Assembly: GCA_023954045.1 (NCBI GenBank)
Contig: JAMLIR010000002.1
Coordinates: 62,001 to 126,000, forward strand
DNA: 64,000 bases
Source: Burkholderiaceae bacterium
GTDB taxonomy: Bacteria > Pseudomonadota > Gammaproteobacteria > Burkholderiales > Burkholderiaceae_E
Direction: 5' to 3'
The notes beneath the pieces were generated by a model. The model was not told where the DNA came from, made no database searches, and saw only the letters and a list, made by a program, of their open reading frames with translations. Within the stretch, counting starts at the first letter, position 1. Each line of letters starts with the position of its first letter. Positions 1-9,849 of the stretch are shown here, in pieces. A program made the position numbers and the translations under genes.

Positions 1-305
1 CACGCGTGGCTCGACAGCCCCAGCATGAAGATGTTCGCGCCCGAACAGAAGATGCGATCCTTGCCGCTGGTCACGACCACCGAGCGCACCTCGGGGTGCT
101 CGAAGCGGATGCGCTGCAGCGCGTCGTGCAACTCGATGTCGACGCCCAGATCATACGAGTTGAGCTTGAGCTTGTAGCCCGGACGGATGCCGGCGTCCTC
201 GTCGATGTCGATCGACAGCGTGGCGACGGGACCGTCGAACGCGAGCTTCAGGTGATGGTATTTCGACGGGTCGGTCTGGTAGTCGACCCTGGGGGATTCG
301 CTCAT
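1..305 (-). CDS. boxC: Benzoyl-CoA-dihydrodiol lyase (2,3-epoxybenzoyl-CoA dihydrolase), N-terminal part only
   Basis: Only about 101 N-terminal residues are present; the gene continues off the left edge. The protein begins MSESPRVDYQTDP and contains the crotonase-fold segments DIDEDAGIRPGYKLKLNSY and VVVTSGKDRIFCSGANIFM, the latter being the oxyanion-hole region. This matches BoxC, which opens the ring of 2,3-epoxybenzoyl-CoA to give 3,4-dehydroadipyl-CoA semialdehyde and formate in aerobic benzoate degradation via CoA thioesters. The product is the substrate of BoxD, encoded divergently 198 bp away, which strengthens the call. The start is the ATG just upstream of SESPRVDY. A generic enoyl-CoA hydratase is less likely because of the boxD neighbour. 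Confidence 0.88.
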   Translation of the reverse strand, partial: MSESPRVDYQTDPSKYHHLKLAFDGPVATLSIDIDEDAGIRPGYKLKLNSYDLGVDIELHDALQRIRFEHPEVRSVVVTSGKDRIFCSGANIFMLGLSSHA

Positions 306-424
306 GCGATGCTCCTCGCGGTGAGGGGGACCAGGCAGCCGGGCTGCGGGCGGAGACCCGCGGAAGGCTGCCCGGGAAAACGGGGCTGAAACAGGAAATA
401 TATTGCCGAATTGATGCGCGTCAA

Positions 425-438
425 TGCATAATGATGCA
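425..438. promoter_or_regulatory. TGCA-N6-TGCA motif, candidate BoxR operator
   Basis: Two TGCA boxes at 425-428 and 435-438 are separated by six bases (TAATGA) in the 198-bp divergent gap between boxC and boxD. A third partial box, TGCG, lies just upstream near 416. BoxR and its paralogue BzdR, XRE-family regulators fused to a shikimate-kinase-like domain that senses benzoyl-CoA, are reported to bind operators made of TGCA boxes. The segment is also AT-rich compared with its surroundings, as expected of a promoter. No boxR gene lies in this window, so the link is inferred. Confidence 0.55.
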
Positions 439-454
439 TACTTCCGGCGGCGTC

Positions 455-489
455 AAGCCCCTTCGCACGGGCGCGGGGGCTTTCTTTTC
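455..489 (+). terminator. Stem-loop with T-rich tail in the boxD leader
   Basis: AAGCCCC (455-461) pairs with GGGGCTT (476-482) around a 14-base loop and is followed by TCTTTTC. The element lies downstream of the operator motif and directly upstream of the boxD ribosome binding site (GAGG near 490-493). It could be an attenuator or a remnant terminator. The loop is long, so function is uncertain. Confidence 0.35.
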
Positions 490-503
490 GAGGAACCGAA
501 ACC

Positions 504-2084
504 ATGACCCGACTGCTGGACAACCATTTCGCGGGCCGCTGGCAGACCGGCAGCGGCGCCGGCACCCCGCTGTTCGACCCGGTGCTCGGCACGGAGCTCG
601 TGCGCGTCTCGGGCGCCGGGCTCGACCTGGCCGAGGGGTACGCGTTCGCTCGCAGCCGCGGCGGCGCCGCGCTGCGCGCGCTCACCTACGCGGAGCGCTC
701 GGCACAGCTTGCGCGCATCGCCGAGGTGCTGCAAGGCCGGCGCGACGCCTACTACGACATTGCGCTGCAGAACTCCGGCACGACGCGCAACGACTCGGCC
801 GTCGACATCGACGGCGCGATCTACACGCTGTCGCAATACGCGCGCTGGGGCGCGAAGCTGGGTGCCGCGCGCTGGCTCGCCGACGGCGAGCCGGTGAAGC
901 TCGGCAAGGACGGCGCGTTCCAGAGCGGCCACTTCCTCGTGCCGCAGCGCGGCATCGCGCTGTTCATCAACGCATTCAACTTCCCGGCGTGGGGTCTTTG
1001 GGAGAAGGCGGCGCCGGCGCTGCTGTCCGGCGTGCCGGTCGTCGTCAAGCCCGCGACCGCCACCGCGTGGCTCACCCAGCAGATGGTCGCCGACGTGATC
1101 GAGGCCGGCGCGCTGCCCGAGGGCGCGCTGTCGATCGTCTGCGGGCGCTCCGACGGGCTGATCGACGCACTCGAGCCGTTCGACCTGGTCTCGTTCACCG
1201 GCTCGGCCGACACCGCGCGCGCGATCAGCGCGCACGAGAACGTGCTGCGCCACTCGATCCGCGTCAACGCCGAGACCGACAGCCTGAACAGCGCACTGCT
1301 GGGCCCCGACGCCGCGCCGGGCAGCGACGCGTTCGCGCTGATGGTGAAGGAAGTCGTCCGCGAGATGACCGTCAAGTCGGGGCAGAAGTGCACCGCGATC
1401 CGCCGCGTGCTGGTGCCGCAGGCGCACGCCGCAGCCGCCACCGACGCGATCGCCGCGGCGCTCGCGGCGATCAAGGTCGGCAACCCGCGCAACGAAGCGG
1501 TGCGGATGGGCGCGCTGGCCAGCCGCGCGCAACTCGCCGCAGTGCGCGAGGGCCTCGGCGTGCTCGGGCGCGAAGCGCGGCTCGCGTGGGCGGGCAAGGA
1601 CGCGGACCTGGTCGACGCCGACCCGAAGGTCGCGGCCTGCGTGATGCCGCACCTGTTCGCGGTCGACGACGGCGACGCCGCGAAGCTGGTGCACGACGTC
1701 GAGGTGTTCGGCCCGGTGGCCACGGTGGTCCCGTACCGCGACGCCGACCACGCGTTCGCACTCGCGCGGCGCGGCTTCGGCTCGCTGGTCGCTTCGGTGT
1801 TCAGCGACGACACCGACTTCGTCGCGCACGCTGCAGTGGAGATGGCGCACGCGCACGGCCGCCTGCACGTGGTGACGCCGGCGGTCGCCAAGAGCCACAC
1901 CGGCCACGGCAACGTGATGCCGATGTCGCTGCACGGCGGGCCGGGCCGCGCCGGCGGCGGCGAGGAACTGGGCGGGCTGCGCGCGCTCGGGTTCTATCAC
2001 CAGCGCAGCGCGATGCAGGCGCCGGGCGAGGTGCTGGCGAAGCTGGCCGAGGGCGCCGCGCCCTGGCAGGGCGGCGCGGGCTGA
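504..2084 (+). CDS. boxD: 3,4-dehydroadipyl-CoA semialdehyde dehydrogenase (NADP+)
   Basis: This is a 526-residue aldehyde dehydrogenase of the kind fused or related to PaaZ. It oxidises 3,4-dehydroadipyl-CoA semialdehyde to 3,4-dehydroadipyl-CoA in the cytoplasmic box pathway. The general-base Glu257 (motif NAETDSLN) and nucleophile Cys296 (motif KSGQKCTAIRR) are visible, and the sequence ends in a glycine-rich GGPGRAGGGEELGG segment as in this subfamily. Length fits the BoxD family. The ATG at 504 follows GAGG at a suitable distance. It is divergent from boxC, which makes its substrate, and probably shares its regulation through the TGCA motif upstream. Other acyl-semialdehyde dehydrogenases are possible on sequence alone; the neighbour decides the call. 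Confidence 0.9.
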   Translation: MTRLLDNHFAGRWQTGSGAGTPLFDPVLGTELVRVSGAGLDLAEGYAFARSRGGAALRALTYAERSAQLARIAEVLQGRRDAYYDIALQNSGTTRNDSAVDIDGAIYTLSQYARWGAKLGAARWLADGEPVKLGKDGAFQSGHFLVPQRGIALFINAFNFPAWGLWEKAAPALLSGVPVVVKPATATAWLTQQMVADVIEAGALPEGALSIVCGRSDGLIDALEPFDLVSFTGSADTARAISAHENVLRHSIRVNAETDSLNSALLGPDAAPGSDAFALMVKEVVREMTVKSGQKCTAIRRVLVPQAHAAAATDAIAAALAAIKVGNPRNEAVRMGALASRAQLAAVREGLGVLGREARLAWAGKDADLVDADPKVAACVMPHLFAVDDGDAAKLVHDVEVFGPVATVVPYRDADHAFALARRGFGSLVASVFSDDTDFVAHAAVEMAHAHGRLHVVTPAVAKSHTGHGNVMPMSLHGGPGRAGGGEELGGLRALGFYHQRSAMQAPGEVLAKLAEGAAPWQGGAG

Positions 2085-2106
2085 ACGGGGTGAGGAAGGG
2101 CGATCG

Positions 2107-2138
2107 ACACGAAATTCGTGTTACACTGAATTCGTGTA
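2107..2138. promoter_or_regulatory. Two adjacent palindromes upstream of the vapBC pair
   Basis: ACACGAAATTCGTGT (2107-2121) is a perfect 7-bp inverted repeat around one base. Directly adjoining it, TACACTGAATTCGTGTA (2122-2138) is an imperfect copy of the same dyad. TACACT at 2122-2127 could be a -10 element inside the second copy. Ribbon-helix-helix antitoxins normally bind paired dyads over their own promoter, so these are the likely autoregulatory operators, 22 bp before the antitoxin start. Confidence 0.65.
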
Positions 2139-2159
2139 GACGGCCCTGGGCGACAGCGC

Positions 2160-2402
2160 ATGAAGAACGTCACGATCACCCTGGACGAGAAGACCGCCGC
2201 GTGGGTACGGGTATCGGCGGCTCGCGAGGACAAGAGCGTCTCGCGATACGTCGCCGAGATGCTGGAGAAGCGAATGCGCGAGTCGCGCGACTACGCGAAC
2301 GCGATGCGCCGCTTCCTCGATCGCGAACCGTCCCGCATCAACACCGCCCGATTGCCCTTGCCGACGCGCGACGAAGTGCATGAGCGCACCGATCTTCGTT
2401 GA
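2160..2402 (+). CDS. Ribbon-helix-helix antitoxin, VapB-like
   Basis: This is an 80-residue protein. Its N-terminus (MKNVTITLDEKTAAWVRVSA) has the short beta-strand followed by two helices of the Arc/CopG ribbon-helix-helix fold, and the C-terminus is a charged, probably disordered tail that would wrap the toxin. It overlaps the PIN-domain gene by 23 bases, the usual coupling in toxin-antitoxin operons. Two palindromes lie upstream and are probably its operators. It is expected to neutralise the downstream PIN ribonuclease and repress the operon together with it. The family call rests on fold signature and context. Confidence 0.75.
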   Translation: MKNVTITLDEKTAAWVRVSAAREDKSVSRYVAEMLEKRMRESRDYANAMRRFLDREPSRINTARLPLPTRDEVHERTDLR

Positions 2403-2883
2403 CGCCAACGTCTTCGTGTACGCGCGCGACGTCGACGATGTCCTGCGCCAGCCGTTGGCCCGGTCATGGCTCGAGTGGCTGTGGCAGCAGGAACTCGGGC
2501 GCACGAGCACCCAGGTACTCTCCGAGTACTACGTGACCGTGACCCGCAAGCTGAAACCGGGCCTGCCCGAAGAGCAGGCCTGGGACGACGTCGAAGCGTT
2601 GATGCATTGGCACCCGCAACCGGTCGATCGGGACACGATGCAACGCGCACGTACCATCCAGGCGCGATTCCGGCTCGCCTGGTGGGATGCGCTCGTCGTC
2701 GCCGCAGCGCGCGAGCAGGGCTGCGCGGTGCTGCTCACCGAAGACCTGCACGACGGTGCGCTGATCGACGGCGTGCGGATCCGCAATCCGTTCAAGTACT
2801 CCATCCAGGAAGCGAGCGCCGAGCCCTACGAGGTGGCCCGGCCCGCACGGCGCGGCAAGGCCACGAAGCGCACGGCGCGATAG
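2380..2883 (+). CDS. PIN-domain ribonuclease toxin, VapC-like
   Basis: This 167-residue protein carries the acidic metal-binding set of PIN nucleases: Asp8 in FVDANVFVY, Glu49 in LSEYY, Asp103 in WWDALVVAA and Asp122 in TEDLHDG. It should be a Mg2+-dependent RNase that inhibits translation when free of its antitoxin. It starts inside the upstream antitoxin gene. All four expected acidic positions are intact, so it is probably active. The C-terminal tail after INPFKY-like residues is basic (ARRGKATKRTAR), longer than in many VapC proteins. Its RNA target cannot be read from the sequence. Confidence 0.82.
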   Translation: MSAPIFVDANVFVYARDVDDVLRQPLARSWLEWLWQQELGRTSTQVLSEYYVTVTRKLKPGLPEEQAWDDVEALMHWHPQPVDRDTMQRARTIQARFRLAWWDALVVAAAREQGCAVLLTEDLHDGALIDGVRIRNPFKYSIQEASAEPYEVARPARRGKATKRTAR

Positions 2884-2997
2884 CTTCGGTGCGATGGCGT
2901 CGCTCGGCGCGATGGCCTCTGCGCTCGGCGCGAGCAACGCGCACCGTCTGGTGCAGAATGGCAGGGCCGGGCGCACCCGGGACCGAGGAGGCCGATC

Positions 2998-3204
2998 ATG
3001 ACCAACCACGTCTACAAGCACATCGAGATCACCGGCTCGTCGAAGACCGGCACCGACGACGCGATCCGCAACGCGCTCGCCAAGGCGAGCCAGACGATCC
3101 ACAACATCCAGTGGTTCCGCGTCGTCGAAACGCGCGGCCACGTGGTCGACGGCAAGGTCGCGCACTGGCAGGTGACGATCAATGTCGGGTTCACGCTCGA
3201 CTGA
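2998..3204 (+). CDS. Dodecin family flavin-binding protein
   Basis: This 68-residue protein (MTNHVYKHIEITGSSKTG) has the beta-alpha-beta-beta dodecin pattern, including the conserved SSKTGTDDAI and WFRVVETRG stretches. The Trp in NIQWFRV corresponds to the residue that stacks on flavin. Dodecins form hollow 12-mers that store or buffer FMN, riboflavin or CoA in the cytoplasm. A strong Shine-Dalgarno (GAGGAGG) precedes the ATG. It stands between the toxin-antitoxin pair and a secreted-protein gene that begins inside its last 23 bases. Family membership is clear; its physiological role here is not. Confidence 0.9.
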   Translation: MTNHVYKHIEITGSSKTGTDDAIRNALAKASQTIHNIQWFRVVETRGHVVDGKVAHWQVTINVGFTLD

Positions 3205-3682
3205 CGAACGCGGGGCGGCCAGGCGGGCCGCGACTGCAAGGCTGCGGGCGCGGGGCGACTTCGCCGCGATCGTCCTGTGCGTGACCTGCGCGCTGCCCGC
3301 CGCGTCGGCCGCGTTCGCCGCGGGGCCGACCGGCGCCCCCGACGTGGAGGCGCGCTACCGGCAGGAGCGCGAGCGCTGCGAGCGCATCGAACCGGCCGCG
3401 GACCGCGCGAGCTGCCTTCGCGAGGCCGCGGCCGCGCGCGCCGAGGCCCGGCGCGGCCGGCTCGCGAACGGCGCCGACGACCCGATCCGCCTCCTCGAGA
3501 ACGCGCTGCAGCGCTGCGAGCCGCTGCCGCCCGACGATCGGGCCGACTGCGAGTATCGCGTGCGCGGCGGCGGCACGACGCGCGGCAGCGTCGAGGAAGG
3601 CGGCATCTACCGCGAGAGCGTCACGCGCGAGATCCAGGCGCCGCGCGAGGTCGTGATCCCCGACAACGGGAATTCCCGATAG
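3182..3682 (+). CDS. Small secreted protein of unknown function
   Basis: This 166-residue protein has no recognised domain. After a basic N-terminus there is a hydrophobic segment (FAAIVLCVTCALPAASAAFA, residues about 27-46) that looks like a cleavable signal peptide. The mature part is rich in Arg, Glu and Ala and has regularly placed Cys residues (RERCERIEP, ASCLREA, LQRCEPLPP, ADCEYRV), suggesting two disulphides in the periplasm. The ATG at 3182 overlaps the dodecin gene by 23 bases, so translation may be coupled; the n-region before the hydrophobic core is unusually long, so the true start could be later. It is convergent with the E2 gene downstream. Confidence 0.6.
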   Translation: MSGSRSTDERGAARRAATARLRARGDFAAIVLCVTCALPAASAAFAAGPTGAPDVEARYRQERERCERIEPAADRASCLREAAAARAEARRGRLANGADDPIRLLENALQRCEPLPPDDRADCEYRVRGGGTTRGSVEEGGIYRESVTREIQAPREVVIPDNGNSR

Positions 3683-3737
3683 CCGCGGCAGCTTCGCTGC
3701 GCAGGCCGATGCGCGGCGCCGGCACGATCGCAGTGTC

Positions 3738-5081
3738 CTAGTCGACGAACATCGTCGCCGGGCACTCCAGGTAGCCGCGCAGCGCCTGCACGAACTCGGC
3801 CGCGTGCATGCCGTCGATCACGCGGTGATCGAACGACGACGACAGGTTCATCATCTTGCGCGCGACGACGGCGCCCCCGCGGATCACCGGCCGCTCGACG
3901 ATCCGGTTGACGCCGACGATCGCGACTTCCGGGCGGTTGATCACCGGCGTCGACGCGATGCCGCCGAGCGCGCCCAGGCTGGTGACGGTGATCGTCGATC
4001 CGCTCAGCTCCTCGCGCGTCGCCTTCGCGCTTCGCGCGGCTTCGGCGAGGCGCGCGATTTCCGACGCGCTCGCCCACAGGTCGAGCGCCTCGGCGTGGCG
4101 CAGCACCGGCACCATCAGCCCGGCGTCGGTCTGCGTAGCGACGCCGACGTGGACCGCGCCGTAGCGCGTGACGACGCCCGCCTCGTCGTCGTAGCGCGCG
4201 TTGACCTGCGGGAACTCGCGCACCGCCAGCACGATCGCGCGCAGCAGGAACGGCAGCAGCGTGAGCCGGCCGCGCTCGGCGCCGCGCTTCGCGTTCAGTT
4301 GCGCGCGCAGCGTCTCGAGCTCGGTCACGTCGACCTCTTCCACGTAGCTGAAGTGCGGGATGCGGCGCTTGGCCTCCTGCATCTTCTCGGCGATGCGCCG
4401 GCGCAGGCCCACGACCGGCACCGCCTGCTCGTCGTTGCGCTCGGCGTAGCGCGCGCCGAAGCCCTCGGCCGGCGGCGACGGGGCGCGTGCGACGCGCTGC
4501 GCGGCCGGGGTGGCGGCCGCGCGGGGGGCCGCCTGCGCGCCCGCCGCGCTCGCCGCGAAGCGCTCGACGTCCTCGTGGCGCACGCGCCCGCCCGGCCCGC
4601 TGCCGGGCACCTGCCGCAGGTCGACGCCGCGCTCGCGCGCGTGCCGCCGCACCGACGGCGAGGCGAGTGGCTTGTCGAAACCGGCGTGCCCGGGCGCTGC
4701 GGCGGCAGCTGCCGCGCCGGCTGGCGCATCGGACGTCGAAGCGGCGCGTTGCGACGTCGCGGTCGCTCCGACCGCCGGCCGCGTGCTCGCTGCCGCCGCC
4801 GCAGCGCCGCCGCCCGCCGTCGCCGCGACTTCCCCCGCCGCCTGCGCCTCGATGCCGACCAGCTCCGCCCCGACCGCGAGCATCTGCCCCGCTTCACCCG
4901 CCAGCGCGACCACCGTCCCCGCCACCGGCGACGGGATCTCGACGCTCGCCTTGTCGGTCATCACGATCGCGAGCGACTGGTCCTCGGCGACCGTGTCGCC
5001 GACCTTCACCAGCCACTCGACCAGCTCGACCTCGGCAATGCCCTCGCCGATGTCGGGCACCTTGATCACGCGCGCAGCCAT
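3738..5081 (-). CDS. bkdB: Branched-chain 2-oxoacid dehydrogenase E2 (dihydrolipoyl acyltransferase)
   Basis: This 447-residue protein has three parts. An N-terminal lipoyl domain carries Lys44 in MTDKASVEIP. After an Ala-rich linker comes a peripheral subunit-binding domain (ASPSVRRHARERGVDL, around residues 140-175). The C-terminal catalytic acyltransferase domain ends in DHRVIDGMHAAEF, with the HxxxDG motif at about His419/Asp423. It transfers acyl groups from E1 to CoA. A one-lipoyl architecture and the adjacent E1alpha/E1beta pair favour the branched-chain or acetoin-type complex over pyruvate dehydrogenase E2. The ATG at 5081 lies directly before the E1beta stop, so the genes form one minus-strand operon. 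No E3 gene is present. Confidence 0.9.
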   Translation of the reverse strand: MAARVIKVPDIGEGIAEVELVEWLVKVGDTVAEDQSLAIVMTDKASVEIPSPVAGTVVALAGEAGQMLAVGAELVGIEAQAAGEVAATAGGGAAAAAASTRPAVGATATSQRAASTSDAPAGAAAAAAAPGHAGFDKPLASPSVRRHARERGVDLRQVPGSGPGGRVRHEDVERFAASAAGAQAAPRAAATPAAQRVARAPSPPAEGFGARYAERNDEQAVPVVGLRRRIAEKMQEAKRRIPHFSYVEEVDVTELETLRAQLNAKRGAERGRLTLLPFLLRAIVLAVREFPQVNARYDDEAGVVTRYGAVHVGVATQTDAGLMVPVLRHAEALDLWASASEIARLAEAARSAKATREELSGSTITVTSLGALGGIASTPVINRPEVAIVGVNRIVERPVIRGGAVVARKMMNLSSSFDHRVIDGMHAAEFVQALRGYLECPATMFVD

Positions 5082-7606
<2,525 letters not shown>

Positions 7607-7607
7607 C

Positions 7608-7613
7608 TAGAAT
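7608..7613 (+). promoter_or_regulatory. Possible -10 element upstream of badH
   Basis: TAGAAT lies 51 bases before the badH start codon in the 289-bp divergent gap with bkdA1. No convincing -35 hexamer stands 16-18 bases upstream, so an activator-dependent promoter is possible. The rest of this gap (7376-7607) is GC-rich with no other recognisable element. Confidence 0.3.
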
Positions 7614-7664
7614 CCGTGCGAACCCGGCCCTGCGGCGCGGCAACCCTTCCAGAGGAGACTCTCG

Positions 7665-8432
7665 ATGCGCGGACTCCAGAACAAGGTCGCGATCGTCACC
7701 GGCGCCGGCAGCGGCATCGGCCGCGCGATCGCGATGCGGCTCGCCGAAGAGGGCTGCCTGGTCGGCATCTTCGACCTGAACGCGGCGGGCGGCGCAGACA
7801 CCCGCGACGCGATCGCCGCCGCGGGCGGGCGGGCCTGGTCGTACCGCGTCGACATCAGCCAGCCGAACGAGATTGCCGACGCGCTCGGCCAGCTCGTGGC
7901 GGCCGCCGGCCCGGTCGACGTGCTGGTCAACAACGCCGGCTGGGACCGCGCGATGCCGTTCCTGAAGACCGACTTCGCGCTGTGGCAGCGGATCGTCGCG
8001 ATCAACCTGTACGGCCCGCTGCACATGCACCACGCGGTGCTGCCGGGGATGGCCGAGCGCAAGCGCGGCAAGGTGATCAACGTCGCGTCCGACGCCGGCC
8101 GGGTCGGGTCGTCGGGCGAGGCGGTCTACGCCGCCTGCAAGGGCGGCATCATCGCGTTCACGAAGACGATGGCGCGCGAGATGGCGCGCTCGAACATCCA
8201 GCTCAACGCGCTGTGCCCGGGCCCGACCGACACGCCGCTGCTGGCCGACTTCGCCGGCGAGGGCGAGTCGGGACGCAAGCTCGTCGCGGCGCTCGAGGCG
8301 GCGATCCCGATGCGCCGGCTCGGCAAGCCGGAAGACTATCCGGGGCTGGTCGCGTTCCTGGCCAGCAGCGACTCGGACTACATCACCGGGCAGGTGATCA
8401 GCGTCTCGGGCGGCCTGACGATGGCCGGCTGA
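7665..8432 (+). CDS. badH: 2-hydroxycyclohexanecarboxyl-CoA dehydrogenase-like SDR
   Basis: This 255-residue classical short-chain dehydrogenase has a TGAGSGIG nucleotide-binding motif (12-19), VNNAGW at 88-93, and a Ser142-Tyr155-Lys159 catalytic triad. Segments such as LHMHHAVLPGM, VGSSGEAVYAACKGG, CPGPTDTPLLAD and ITGQVISVSGGLTM closely match BadH of Rhodopseudomonas palustris, recalled from memory. BadH oxidises 2-hydroxycyclohexane-1-carboxyl-CoA to the 2-oxo form in cyclohexanecarboxylate degradation. A strong Shine-Dalgarno (AGAGGAGA) precedes the ATG. The next gene is an acyl-CoA dehydrogenase, which fits an alicyclic beta-oxidation module, although the hydratase BadK, ring hydrolase BadI and ligase are not in the window. 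A 3-hydroxyacyl-CoA SDR of another route remains possible. Confidence 0.75.
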   Translation: MRGLQNKVAIVTGAGSGIGRAIAMRLAEEGCLVGIFDLNAAGGADTRDAIAAAGGRAWSYRVDISQPNEIADALGQLVAAAGPVDVLVNNAGWDRAMPFLKTDFALWQRIVAINLYGPLHMHHAVLPGMAERKRGKVINVASDAGRVGSSGEAVYAACKGGIIAFTKTMAREMARSNIQLNALCPGPTDTPLLADFAGEGESGRKLVAALEAAIPMRRLGKPEDYPGLVAFLASSDSDYITGQVISVSGGLTMAG

Positions 8433-8475
8433 AGCCCGCCCGAAGCCCCTTCGATTTTCCACGGGAGCGGCCACG

Positions 8476-9648
8476 ATGCCCTCGTACCTGATCACCCCCG
8501 ACCAGCAGGCGATGCAGGAGGCGGCGGCGCGCTTCGCGCGCGAGCGCCTCGCGCCCGGCTACCAGAAGCGCGAGGCCACGCAGGTGATCGACCGCGCGCT
8601 GATGCGCGAGATGGGCGAGCTCGGCCTGATCGGCGTCGACCTGTCCGAGCGCTACGGCGGCCTGGGGCTGGGCAGCACGACCGCCGGCCTCATCATCGAG
8701 CAGATCGCCCATGGCGACTTCAACGTCGCCTACGTGCAGCTGCTGGCCTCGCTGATGGGCAGCATCGTCGAGCGCCACGGCACGCCGGAGCTGGCCGCCC
8801 ACTGGATCCCGCGCGTCGTCGCCGGCGACGCGATGATCGGGCTGGGCCTCACCGAGCCGCGCGGCGGCTCCGACGCCGCGAACCTGATGCTGCGCGCCGA
8901 GCGCCGCGGCGATCGCTACCTGCTCACCGGCGAGAAGACCTCGGCGAGCTGCGCGACCCAGTGCGACGCGTTCGTCGTCTTCGCCCGCACCGGCGCCGCC
9001 GACGCGGGCGCGCGCGGCGTGTCGGCGTTCTTCGTCGAGGCCGACGCGAAGGGGCTGACCCGCACGAACTTCGACGACGTCGGCCACAAGGCGGTCGGCC
9101 GCGGGTCGCTGTTCTTCGACGGCGTCGAGGTCGCGGCCGCGCTGCGGCTCGGCGACGAGAACCGCGGCTTCTCGCAGGTGATGCAGGGCTTCGACTTCAG
9201 CCGCGCGCTGATCGGGCTGCAGTGCGTGGCCGCCGCGCAGGCCTCGGTCGACGAGGCCTGGGCCTACACGACCGAGCGCGAGGCCTTCGGCGCGCCGCTG
9301 GCCAGCTACCAGGGCGTGAGCTTCCCGCTCGCCGAGGCCGAGACGATGCTCGCGGCGACGCGGTCGCTGTGCTACCTGACGCTCGGGCTGCGCGACGCCG
9401 GCAAGCCGCACACCGCGGAAGCCGCGATGTGCAAGTGGCTGGCGCCGAAGACCGCGTTCGACGTGATCCACCAGTGCCTGCTCACGTTCGGCCACTACGG
9501 CTACACGATGGACACGCCGCACCAGCAGCGGCTGCGCGACGTGATGGGGCTGGAGATCGGCGACGGCACCGCGCAGATCATGAAATTGATCATCGCGCGC
9601 GAGCGCGTGGGGCGCGCGGCCGTGCAGTACGCGAAGCCCGGGGGCTGA
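8476..9648 (+). CDS. Acyl-CoA dehydrogenase, candidate cyclohexanecarboxyl-CoA dehydrogenase
   Basis: This 390-residue FAD-dependent acyl-CoA dehydrogenase has the usual N-terminal helical domain, the middle beta-domain with LTEPRGGSD and the C-terminal helical domain. Near the C-terminus, where most family members have Glu-Gly-Thr with the catalytic base Glu, this protein reads IGDGTAQIMK with Asp363. Dehydrogenases acting on cyclic acyl-CoA esters are reported to differ at this base, so with BadH 43 bp upstream it may introduce a double bond into cyclohexanecarboxyl-CoA or the cyclohexene derivative (AliB/BadJ-like role). GGGAG precedes the ATG. Substrate is inferred from context; a branched or aromatic-side-chain acyl-CoA is possible. 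Confidence 0.75.
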   Translation: MPSYLITPDQQAMQEAAARFARERLAPGYQKREATQVIDRALMREMGELGLIGVDLSERYGGLGLGSTTAGLIIEQIAHGDFNVAYVQLLASLMGSIVERHGTPELAAHWIPRVVAGDAMIGLGLTEPRGGSDAANLMLRAERRGDRYLLTGEKTSASCATQCDAFVVFARTGAADAGARGVSAFFVEADAKGLTRTNFDDVGHKAVGRGSLFFDGVEVAAALRLGDENRGFSQVMQGFDFSRALIGLQCVAAAQASVDEAWAYTTEREAFGAPLASYQGVSFPLAEAETMLAATRSLCYLTLGLRDAGKPHTAEAAMCKWLAPKTAFDVIHQCLLTFGHYGYTMDTPHQQRLRDVMGLEIGDGTAQIMKLIIARERVGRAAVQYAKPGG

Positions 9649-9760
9649 GGCCCCGGCGTCGGGCGCGGCGGGTCCCGGTCGGGCCCCTCCGGTCCCGATC
9701 CGGCGCCGATCCGGCCCCGATCGGAACGCCGTTCGTCAGCGTTCCGTCAGCTTTCGGCAT

Positions 9761-9789
9761 CAAGTCAACCCGCGCGCCGTTTTGACTTG
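9761..9789. promoter_or_regulatory. Inverted repeat upstream of the Crp/Fnr gene
   Basis: CAAGTCAA (9761-9768) and TTGACTTG (9782-9789) form a perfect 8-bp inverted repeat with a 13-base GC-rich spacer, 60 bp before the regulator start. It lacks a T-tract after it and is not a standard terminator. It resembles a spaced dyad for a dimeric regulator, and TTGACT within it could serve as a -35 hexamer. It is unlike the FNR consensus TTGAT-N4-ATCAA in spacing. Confidence 0.4.
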
Positions 9790-9849
9790 CGCCGCCGCGG
9801 GCGGCGGGGCATCGTGATCGGCCACGAAACCGATTCGAGGCTGAGCGGC

